A DNA stretch of 64,000 nucleotides from Neurospora tetraspora. Its lineage: Eukaryota; Ascomycota; Sordariomycetes; Sordariales; Sordariaceae. The notes beneath the pieces were generated by a model, which worked only from the letters and a program-made list of their open reading frames with translations, ran no database searches and was not told where the DNA came from. This document shows, piece by piece, positions 11,664-22,935 of this stretch. The translations under genes and the position numbers were made by a program. The stretch spans positions 2,232,001 to 2,296,000 of the forward strand of contig NW_026944388.1 of NCBI RefSeq assembly GCF_033439725.1. Direction: 5' to 3'. The number at the start of each line of letters is the position of its first letter. Position 1 is the stretch's first letter.

Positions 11664-12483
11664 GCTGGGTGGAACAGTCGTCGTTGGCAGTACCTCTAAA
11701 AGCCCTTTCCAAATGATACTAACGTTGTATGTGCCGATGTTCGATAACGGTGCAAAACTTTCGTGTGCCCGGTTTCTTCCTCCCTCCTCTTATCTCAACC
11801 TGATGCTTGTGTCCTCTCTTAGCTAAACCCCCCCCTCACTCGCTGTCGCATTCTCGTCCCTTTCCCCCCCCCCCCACCCCCCCCCCCCCCCCCCCCCCGG
11901 TCCATTTGACCATTTACTCTCCATCTCCTGTGCGGGGGTGGGCTGTGTTGGTTGGCATATGGCGCAAGGCTACCAATCCCGATCGACTATTTGGTGGCGA
12001 CGTGCATGCACAGCCCAAGTATGTTGGAGCGAAGGAGCCCAACGTACCCTTCTGAACAAGCTCATGCGTTGCTGCTCTCTTTCCGTGCCCATGTATGTAG
12101 GGAACAAGGCAACCTGGAACAACAAAGTCGCCAATGGCATTCTGTTCTCGGTTGAAGATACTAACGTTGCAGTTGAACGAGGCAACCTTGTTATGAAGGC
12201 TTGCATATGGCCATTTCGGAATAGTGTCCACACTTGATCTCGGGTTCTGAGAGGTCGCCAATATCGTTATGCGGCTAATGCGATCCGGCATCACCTGACT
12301 CAACCTAAGTCCAACCTATGTAGCGGCCCATCGACACTACTCGAACAGATGCTGGTCGTTCCACAGGCAACCGTCGCCTATAGAGCCATCACGATCCTTG
12401 GAAAACCACAAACGAGACAAGACACATCGAGCCTTCTCTTCTTCAACCTGTTGACTACTCCCATCGCCAAAAGTGTCTAGATT
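11664..12483. promoter_or_regulatory. Shared divergent upstream region of Hsp70-like C and GTPase 2
   Basis: About 820 bp lies between two diverging genes. It contains the long poly-C tract at 11864-11898. I see no coding exon. It occupies the same relative place as 2318-3384. Confidence 0.5.
11864..11898 (+). repeat. Poly-C tract, C12-A-C22
   Basis: Twelve C, one A and twenty-two C stand in a row about 200 bp upstream of the Hsp70-like C start. On the other strand this is a G-run that could form a quadruplex. Homopolymer length is prone to sequencing and replication error. Confidence 0.95.
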
Positions 12484-13603
12484 ATGCAGTCACTTGACCG
12501 AATGGACACATCGCCGGAGTTGGGAGGTATGGTGTTGGTAATGGGAGTTACCGGTGCAGGAAAGAGTACCTTCGTCAACGCACTCAAACCTGACTCGGTC
12601 ACAGTAGGGCATACGCTGGAGTCAAGTAAGCGAATCACTTACCAACCGTGGATGTCTACCAGTCATCGGAGACTAACTACACGAGTGGAAAGCCCAGGCG
12701 CCACCCCAAGCCATACAAATATTCCTGGATGAAGAACAAACCCGTTCAGTCACCGTCGTTGACACTCCTGGTTTTGACGACACCCGGCGTTCCAACACCC
12801 AAGTTCTTGCAGAAATAACGGAGTACCTGGCAGCGCAATACGCCCTCCAAATTCCGTTGAGGGGTATCATCTACATGCATTCCATCAACGAGAATCGCAT
12901 GAAGCGCTCGTCTCGTCAATTCCTCGAAATGTTTCAGCTGTTGTGCGGCGACGATGCGCTTAGGAAAGTCAAGTTTGTCACAACCCATTGGGACAATATC
13001 GAAACAGATCGTGAGGGCGAGGCACTGCGCCGTGAGCAACAACTTCTTGACGAGTGGTGGGCTCCGATGCTCGAAAAAGGGTCCTCCAACACGCAGTTCA
13101 GTGGCTCCCACGATTCAGCGGAGGGCATTGTACTAGATCTGATGTCGGATGATGAAAGCATTGTTCTGGAGGTGCAGCGAGAGCTTGTTGATTGCGACAT
13201 GGAGCTGGGCGAGACAAAAGCGGGGAAGTCTCTGAGGAAGGTGATTGAGGATGATATCGCAGAATGTAAAACCTCCATTGACGAGATCGACACCCAAATG
13301 GCAAACGCAACACGGTCCCGCCGTCGGAGTGCCGATGACGGGAAGATGGCCAGGAACCAAGCGGAAGTCAAGGCACTCAGAAGAAGGAAGGAGGACTTGC
13401 AGAAGACGATCAATGAACTGGAACCAAGTCAGCGAGAAATAAAAGCTAGAGGCAAGGTAGGTCAAAAGGTTAAGAGGAAAATATCAGAGGAACAACGGAA
13501 AGCGAACGCGGACAAGGCGAAAGGCATGTTTTCGTCAGCAATGGAGGTGTTCACTGCTGTGTTGAACATCGTGCTCGTTGTGGTCTCGTTTGCAATACTT
13601 TGA
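12484..13603 (+). CDS. P-loop GTPase 2 (AIG1/septin-like G domain), hydrophobic C-terminus
   Basis: Exons 12484-12625 and 12693-13603 give 350 residues; the intron has a GTAAGC donor and an AAAG acceptor in phase 1. The G1 motif GVTGAGKST is at about residues 21-29, G3 is DTPGFDDT, and VTTHWD sits at the G4 place. After the G domain there is a long charged helical region with a basic RSRRR patch and predicted coiled coil (QAEVKALRRRKEDLQKTINE), and the protein ends with a hydrophobic segment (FTAVLNIVLVVVSFAIL) that looks like a C-terminal membrane anchor. It is a clear paralogue of GTPase 1, longer by about 40 residues because of the coiled-coil region. GTP hydrolysis is inferred from the family; no function is known. 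It is divergent from Hsp70-like C. Confidence 0.88.
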
Positions 13604-14194
13604 AACTGGAAGGGGTGAAGCTGATTTGTCTTCTATTGTCTGATATTAAGTTGTCCTGGAGCGTTGTACACACGGGAGGGAAATGACTCTTCTTGTCGCG
13701 GTTTTTTCAAACCTCGTACCTTTCATGTCTTCTGGAGTCCAGGTCAAGGGGTATCGATGTGACGGGATATTGTAGCCTGTCAAATGTTGGATAAAGGCCT
13801 TGGTCAAACAGCTAAAGCACGCCAGCTAGGTAGCAAAATGCCGTTGGACTGCTTTGGGTGTCAGTGTCGTAAAGACCAATTTCGATGGAGTTCGTGAATA
13901 GGGGCCTTGAACAAATGTCAACTTATCGCGTTGATGGATGTTCCCGTCATTGGTGTCGTGGGTGTTAGGTTAGGACTCCAGGAGGTCAAAAGTGGGGAGA
14001 AGACATCCTGGTGATGTGGAGCCGAGAGTTGTTGTATTTGCTTATGTAAGCATCCATTCATAATGATGCCAGGATGCAGCTTCCAAACACACGACAACCG
14101 TGGACTCTTGACTTCACACCACCAACGACACCACATTCTGTCACTTCCCAGTCAACGTCCATTCCATTCAAACAACATCCATATAACCTCAACA
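13604..14194. other. Intergenic region upstream of SND2
   Basis: This holds the 3' end of GTPase 2 and the promoter of the SND2-like gene. The last 100 bp are rich in CA and AC, as is common in fungal 5' leaders. I see no other feature. Confidence 0.45.
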
Positions 14195-14701
14195 ATGGCT
14201 CAAAAAGCGCGCAAAGACCGGGCCAAGTCCAACGAGACCACGCTCAAGAACCTCCACATCGGCTCCCTCACCGTCAACGGCATCTTCCTGCTCTCTCACT
14301 TCCTCTTCCGGTCGCGCTCCCTTCTGTTCTGGTTCATCCTCTCCATCCCGAGCTTCCTCTGCCAGTACACGCTCGAGAAGACGGGCCGGCCCAGCTATGA
14401 CCCGTCCACCAAGGCTCTCAAGGCCTCCGGCGAGGACCTCGCCGCCCCTGGCCTGACCGAGTACATGTTCGACGTCGTCTGGGTCACCTGGGCGGCTGCC
14501 GTTCTCGTCACCCTTTTCGGCAACTGGGCCTGGATTTTCTGGACCATTGTCCCTGCTTATGGCGTCTACAAGGGCTTTGGCCTGATGGGTGCCGCCAAGT
14601 CGATGGCTGGGTTGGGCGGTATGGGCGCCGGCGGTGATGCCGGTGCTGGTGCTGGTGCGGTTCCTGCGGGCAACAGGAAGCAGAGACGTGCTGCTGCTTA
14701 A
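14195..14701 (+). CDS. SND2: SND2/TMEM208-family ER membrane protein
   Basis: This intronless gene encodes 168 residues. The basic N-terminus (MAQKARKDRAKSNETTLKNL) is followed by two close hydrophobic segments (about residues 30-70), then a third and fourth (about 95-130), and a Gly/Ala-rich tail ending in NRKQRRAAA. Order, length and the N-terminal KxR...N-x-TLK element match the TMEM208/SND2 family, which acts in the SRP-independent route that targets tail-anchored and other membrane proteins to the endoplasmic reticulum. I chose the ATG at 14195 because it is the family's start; an open extension upstream is composed like untranslated leader. Its stop lies only 125 bp from the stop of the convergent DUF3605 gene. 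Confidence 0.88.
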   Translation: MAQKARKDRAKSNETTLKNLHIGSLTVNGIFLLSHFLFRSRSLLFWFILSIPSFLCQYTLEKTGRPSYDPSTKALKASGEDLAAPGLTEYMFDVVWVTWAAAVLVTLFGNWAWIFWTIVPAYGVYKGFGLMGAAKSMAGLGGMGAGGDAGAGAGAVPAGNRKQRRAAA

Positions 14702-14826
14702 AGTGAGAAAGCTTTACTGTGGTGGTGTTGCATCTGTTCTATCCGTTTTGCGCTGTCTATCTATCTCTATTGTACCTGGTCCCAACCAGATCGCCGCCAT
14801 TGCCGACTACATACCACCTCAGTTAC

Positions 14827-15691
14827 CTACGCCTTATGCCACTCCTGCTCCCTCGTCCACTCCTCGATAAGAGCCGGATCAACATCCTTCACCAACACAT
14901 GAATATGTTCCAGCGCTCTCACGCTCTGCAGCGCCACCCAGTTCTTGAAATACAGCACCTTCTCCTCACCCCCGGGACCCAGCCGATCTACAAAATACCG
15001 CTTCACGAAATCACCGACGATATTGCGGCTCTCGGGCGTCATGTCGCCCTTATCGTCATCCGTTGCAATAGCGGTGCACGTCCACACCACGATGTGGGTG
15101 ATGCCCGGCTCGAAGCCGTACGGCCAGTCATTCAGCAGGACGCAGTAGTCGGAGGGTTCGGCGAAGGGAACGTCGGAGACGGGCGTGAAGGGCGGCTCGC
15201 CCCATGTCTTGGGCAGGCGGTGGGCGAGGAGGTAGTTGGTCATGCTGCCGTACGAGGCTTTGGTCTCGGCTGTCCATTTCATGTAGCGCCGGAGATCGGA
15301 GGGCTTGCGTTTGAGGACGGAGAGGTCATTGTTTTCTGTTGTTGTTGGAAGTGATCATGATTCGAAGGTTAGAGACATGGACAGAAAAAGCAAGACGGGC
15401 GGGCTGGTTTTGTATCACTGATAATGCTTGGATGTATACATGTAGTAATTGTAATGAGATGATGATCATGATGAACATGGACAAAGACAGAAAGAAACAG
15501 GAATCCCTACGTATAAGAGTGCGCAATTCATCCCAAGAGTGACACTTGAATTCCTCATCCGTCTGTGAGAGCACCCACTTGTCGGCAGCCGTAAGAGGAA
15601 AGGGGCTCTCCTCCACCACTACCGGGACCGGGTTCGGGTTCGGATTCGGATCATTTGCCGGCGGCTTGGATGGTAGCGTGTTGTCACCCAT
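14827..15691 (-). CDS. DUF3605 protein (N-acetylglucosamine-induced protein 1-like)
   Basis: Exons 15691-15511 and 15335-14827 give 229 residues; the intron is 15336-15510 with a GTAGGG donor and an ACAG acceptor. The N-terminus is Pro/Asn-rich, followed by ADKWVLSQTDEEFKCHSWDE and, in exon 2, the conserved block with YMKWTAETKASYGSMTNYLL and the segment SDYCVLLNDWPYGFEPGITH that mark the DUF3605 family. The family is fungal, and some members were named for induction by N-acetylglucosamine; the biochemical role is not known. No signal peptide or membrane segment is visible, so a cytosolic protein is likely. The gene is convergent with SND2, and the two 3' untranslated regions probably overlap. 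Confidence 0.85.
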
Positions 15692-18024
<2,333 letters not shown>

Positions 18025-18703
18025 GCGTATGCATCAGATGCCCTTGCGTGTCGGTCTGGGCCGCGCCTAGAGGAGGAAGAAAAGATGGGGGGGTGATATA
18101 ATATGGGGTGGGAAGGGGAGGGTTCGGTTAATTCGCGTCTTGAGAGGCTTGGCCTGAGAGCGCAGTCGCCGATACCGGAAGGATCAAAAAAGGAAAAAAG
18201 GAGTCTGCGAAGCTGTCCTGTTCTATGCACAAGACAGTTCGTGGGATGCCAGCTATTTATCCCTATATAACTATAATATGCTCGATTTTGGGTACCATGT
18301 TCTCATGCGTCGCACAAGAACGGCGAAGAGTTGAGAAGATCTGAATTCGATGGCAACTAAAGTTGCCCATTTGCAACGTGTACCGGTTGAATGTACAAAC
18401 AGATGAAGCCTTTCTTTCAATGGCACAATCCTCATAAGAAATCGGTCACTGAGATTCATTGGGGCTCTCGTCCTTGCTGTTTACAGGAGATGTGATCTAT
18501 TAACGTGGAAGGTACCCTCTCTTCCAAAACCGTTTCTAACCGAGCGGATTTGTTTACTTTACACCCTTTCCCCCCTGAATGACCTGAGCCCCTTTGCCCT
18601 TGGCCTTGAACCCAAACGCCAAGAAACGCCACAACGCTTATGCTCAGATATATTACAAGTATGCCCTCCTTCGCCCTAGCCCCCATCAATCGACCTTCAG
18701 GAT
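18025..18703. other. Intergenic region between convergent genes
   Basis: This holds the 3' ends of the b5 reductase (plus) and Zn2Cys6 regulator (minus) genes. I see no gene or repeat here. Confidence 0.5.
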
Positions 18704-19986
18704 TCAGTGGATATTATCCCAACTTCCCGTTCCCGTGGCAGGAGAATCGTCCTCCGTCGTAGGATTCTCCGTATCGGTCAGCAACATCCACGCATTGCCA
18801 TCGTCGCTGCTGCTGTTGCCATTGATGTCGTTGCCGCCGTTGCCGCCGTTGCCGTCATTACCGCCGGTACTCAAAAACAGGGGGTCGACCATGACGTTTG
18901 TTAAGTCCAGGTCGATCTGACCTAGCCCTTCCATCCCGGTGACGTTGGAGAAGATGTCCTCCATGTTGGTGATGTCTTCAAGTGGAATATGGTTGGGGTC
19001 GAAATCCGAGAGTGATGAAGGTCCGGTACCGGTAGTGTTGTTAGCAAACATGGCGGTGGATGAGTCGCTCATGGTTCTGTAAGGTAACCGGACTACCGGT
19101 CTAGATGTGTTGTTGCTGGGTGTCATTAGATGAGGAGGTCCGACGGCAGTCGCGGGCCCTGGACCCCAGCCGTCGTTGAATTCGTCACTGCCTCCGGTGG
19201 TGAGATTCGGTGGTACTGTTGCTGCTGGCTGATAGTGTTGATGCTGAGAGGGGAGTGCGGAACTACCGAACTTGAACAAGTCGGAAAGGTCGATGCGTTC
19301 GATGAAGGACTGCTGCTCGTGGTCGACCCGTCTCCGTTTGGTTTCCGGTGCGAGACCCGGCCCGCTTCCACCGCTAGTTCCCGTCGTGTCACCACTTTGG
19401 CCTTGCCTTCCCGGACACTGAATACCACCACCACAAGCACCGAGTTCACTATCCGGTGGTGGTCCGGCCGCTCCCCCGTCTTCGTTCAGACTCCCACCAC
19501 AGGCTTGCGCCGCCGTCACTCCTACCCCACATCCACCACCACCACCACTCCAACTTGCTCCTTCAGGTATGATCCTACCTCCACCCCCCATAGGCATCAT
19601 TCTCGAGACCACCGGCATCCCACCGTTCTTCGTATACCTCGACACAGCCGTCCTCACCAGCAGGGGAATCCCATGGTTGCAGCACCCATACCGCTTGATG
19701 TTGGGCAGGTTGAAGAAGGCACTGAGATCGCTTTGCTCAATGTCGAGTAGGAGTTGGTTGAGGTAGGCACGAGTGACAATGTATTGCCGGCCGATAGATT
19801 CCATGCAGTTGACGAGGAATTCGAGCTCGGAAGTCACCCAGGGCGGGAGTGGGACTGACGAGGGCGATGAGAAGGCTTCTCGGGCAAGGTCGATATATAC
19901 TGTTGAGGCGCAGTAGATGGAGAGGGCTACTAAGGGGGTTTTCTGTTGGCAAATTGTTAGTAAATGAATTACCAGCGGTGGCAGAG

Positions 19987-20017
<31 letters not shown>

Positions 20018-22050
20018 CCACTTACGTAAGGGCTCACGGTCTCTCTAGCCAGCCTCATGATCTTCACGACTTCCCTCGCAGCATTCAGTCTCCTCTCTTT
20101 ACTCCTTTCGCCCAGCCGCTTGTCGAGCCCATACTTCTTCACTGCATCGCAAGCAGCGCTATGAAGGCAGACTACGGACGCGTGTAGATTCAGATTAACC
20201 TGCAGCGCCACCGTCTCTGTGATATTGCTTGGCAATCGGAACTTCTCGGGTAAGAACATAAAAGCATTACCCAAATTGTTGTCAATCTCGCGATGGCGCT
20301 TCCAGTAAGGGCCGTCTTGAATGTCGTCGGGTCGGTCCGATACTTTCGGTCGGTGCACATGGTTGAGCAGTTCGTTGAAGAGATAACTTATGACGACGGT
20401 GCTAGCGAAGGAGGAGTAGGAGGAGCCGCCAAAAGCTTCTTGGAGCGTGGGTGAGGCTTCATGAAAGCCTGTGTTAAAGGCATCTTCCGAGGCAGGAAGG
20501 TGGGTTGTGGTCTGCTACGACTTTAGTCTTGATAACTCAAATAAAGGCCGTCGGGCGGGTATTCTTACGTCTTTCACATCAATCATGATGGGCCACCCGG
20601 TGTTCTTGGTGACATGAACGTTGACACAGTAGGCACCCCAGAATGTTCTCCGACGTTCTTCCAGTTCAACCCAGCTCTTGGGAGCAGGTAAGATGGGCCC
20701 ATCGGATCCTTCTGCGTCTTCTGAAGGGTCATCGAGTCGTTGAAGGCCCAGCATGTGCACAAGTCTGGCACACCTTGCGGCAGTCATTGCAGCTCTGGTA
20801 AATAGCAGAGAGCGGGCCTCATTGATGGCGGTTAAAATCAACGCTTGGGCGTGATGGAGCGTTATAAAATTCTCGCCGAGTCCCTGATTATTCATAATCA
20901 GCTCGAAAAACATTTGGATGCAATCCTAGAAAATTGACTAACCTTCAGCTCATCAGCCTCCAAGTACTGACGGGCACGATGATAGAAGACATCATAGTAG
21001 CGGTCGTACATGGGGTGTCCCTTTGCCGCATTTGCCCAGATTGCGTACTGTAAACACATAGGCGGACGCATATGCGTAGGAGAGTAGTATGTTCGCATGT
21101 AATTTCCCTGGTGGACAATGGATACGATCTTTGGCTTCCGAAAAAATTGGAAGAACAATCGGTGTCTTTGCGTCTCGTTATTTCAGCGTATGCAGTCGGA
21201 TAGGATGGTTGGAGAGGGAACTCACAGCTCCTCGATCATTTCAAAAGGGGGTAACCCCTCGAACCTTCCCAGCTCAATCAGGTCGTCACTGAAGCCTCCG
21301 ATGCCCCCTCCTTCTCGAGGCGCATCGAAAGGTTGAGGTGAGTGTGGCCGCTTTGACGAAGTTACTCTGTCAGGTGCCGGGACAGCCTCCATGGGGCTAG
21401 CTTCTGAAGATGCTGATCCATGAGATACAAAGCCAAACGAGCAGCTGGCTCGCTCAGAGCCCGATACTGTCCCCTCTGGTAGTTCATCCAAGCTTGTCGT
21501 AGCACTCATCTTGTCGAGGGCAGCAGTAGCGCTCACATCATCACTTGCACCCTTATTATCAAGGCCCAAGGACTGCTTGGTGACATTTCGAATGAGGCCT
21601 TCCACTTGAGCTATCGTTGACAATGTTAGCTGGCTTAGCCCGTGTGTCGGACAAACAGAAATGACTTGCCCAGTCTCTCTTCGAGTTCCTTCACATTCCG
21701 CCGCTTGAAGTTCGGTTTCCTTCTGGATTCAGGATATACACATTCACCCCCGGCCGTCCCACACCGTGTGCATACCGGCTTTTTGCGGTCGCCTAAATCA
21801 CAGAGTCACAGCAAGTTAGACGCTCAAATCAGTCAATAGAAGGGAGTGTCATGAGCGAGATGCGTCCACACTGCTGAACAGCATACTCACATTTCAGCTT
21901 TCGATTCCGACATGTCACACATGCCAATGGTTCGAGATCCGAGTCTGATTGTCCAGCAACTGGAGAGGTTTGTGCCGATTGTCGGACCCCTGACCCAACT
22001 CCCGACGTCCCTTCGGCTGTCGTTGTGGTATCCGTGTTGTCGTTGGCCAT
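18704..22050 (-). CDS. Zn2Cys6 (GAL4-type) transcription factor with fungal-specific middle domain
   Basis: Seven exons (22050-21891, 21792-21670, 21610-21226, 21165-20943, 20883-20569, 20511-20026, 19942-18704) close in frame at 976 residues. The zinc cluster is split by intron 1: ACVTCRNRKLKC, then DRKKPVCTRC and ECVYP; all six cysteines are present. A basic linker (RRKPNFKRRN) and a coiled coil (KELEERLAQVEGLIRNV) for dimerisation follow. The middle domain carries the usual landmarks: FFQFFRKPKIVSIVHQGNY, then HAQALILTAI and ARLVHMLGLQRLDDP, and EERRRTFWGAYC. The C-terminus (from about residue 680) is Gly/Ser/Asn-rich and acidic, plausibly an activation domain. Intron 2 uses a GC donor (GCAAGT), required for the frame. 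It belongs to the fungal_trans superfamily; the target genes cannot be told from sequence. Confidence 0.92.
19991..20017 (+). repeat. A27 homopolymer inside intron 6 of the Zn2Cys6 gene
   Basis: Twenty-seven A on the plus strand read as T27 just after the GTAAGT donor of intron 6 (19943-20025). The branch site ACTAAC and acceptor are beyond it and look normal. Confidence 0.95.
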
Positions 22051-22935
22051 CTCATGCCCGATAACCCCGTTATCCGTTCGCTGCCCAAATCAGTTAAGCG
22101 TGCTTACCTAATTCCAAGGGCTCTTGAAGACAATTCGTTTATCGTAAACTCGCGGGTTTGCTGCAACAAGACGCCGAGAACGAACACCGGGCAAACCGGG
22201 GATGATGAATGATCCCGAAGGCCGATTCAGATTGCTGTGACACGTTATAACCTGGAACTCCTGACTCCTGACCGAAATGAAGGGGGTTTCAATGGCAAGC
22301 ATCGATAACAGCCTTTGGGTGGTTCATCGCTGCTTGCTGACTTGACCAGTTGGAGCCTGTGGAGGAATGACAGGGATTTCGGACATTTCACGGGCAGCAC
22401 TTGCCCCGATGACCGAAGCGACCAACTCGGACTAAAAATTTGTTAATGCACTAACATTAACTACTATAGTACAGTCCTGAACATATGGGTTTCTGATGAG
22501 CAAGTAACAGAAAAGCAATCTCAACAGCGACTATAACAAGACATAAACAGTTCGAACTACAAGGTAATTTGAACCTTTTCCATTTTTTTATATCGAATGT
22601 ACTTAACCTGATAAAAGCCAGGTTAAGCATCGTACCGCCCGCTAAACTCGAACTCGCGGATTGCATACGATGAGAAGATTGATAGCAGATGGAAGCAGTC
22701 TTTTACTTCTCTTGTCAGCTGCTCATCCGAGAGGCATACGATAGGCCTCATTAGGGCAGCTGAATCTGCTCATAAGAGAAGAAAACGGTGAAAGTAAAAG
22801 AAAATAGAGCAGGAGTTTGCGAATGGTAATGAAATGAGATGGGAAGGAAAAAAGAAAATGAGAGGAAACACAGGTGCAGCAGGACGATACCCAACTGGGT
22901 TGAGGGTATGATACCCATCGCCAATTCAGGTTGCC
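22051..22935. other. Upstream region of the Zn2Cys6 gene and 3' end of the GNAT gene
   Basis: Both flanking genes are on the minus strand. AT-rich DNA lies at 22430-22620, followed by a hairpin sequence at 22628-22672. No coding exon is supported. Confidence 0.5.
22628..22672. repeat. Inverted repeat with 7-bp perfect outer arms
   Basis: The arms CATCGTA (22628-22634) and TACGATG (22666-22672) are perfectly complementary, with an inner CCGC/GCGG pair around a loop containing CTCGAACTCG. It lies about 0.3 kb beyond the stop of the GNAT gene. It could be a transcript 3' structure; nothing else supports a function. Confidence 0.4.

Noticed and set aside
1-13603. Repeat-induced point mutation (RIP) of the duplicated Hsp70-like/GTPase block
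   Set aside because: The paralogues are diverged and keep good codon usage without obvious C-to-T saturation or many stops; only Hsp70-like A is damaged, by a frameshift and a C-terminal loss. I did not compute RIP indices.
20883-20942. A 17-nt intron in the Zn2Cys6 gene ending at an early CTAG
   Set aside because: Too short to splice; the later TCAG at 20884-20886 gives a 59-nt intron and restores the conserved frame (DELK-GLGENF).
22628-22690. Possible tRNA or tRNA-derived short element (GTTCGAG on the minus strand)
   Set aside because: No matching acceptor stem, anticodon arm or D-arm could be placed; the T-stem has a mismatch. It is better described as a simple hairpin.
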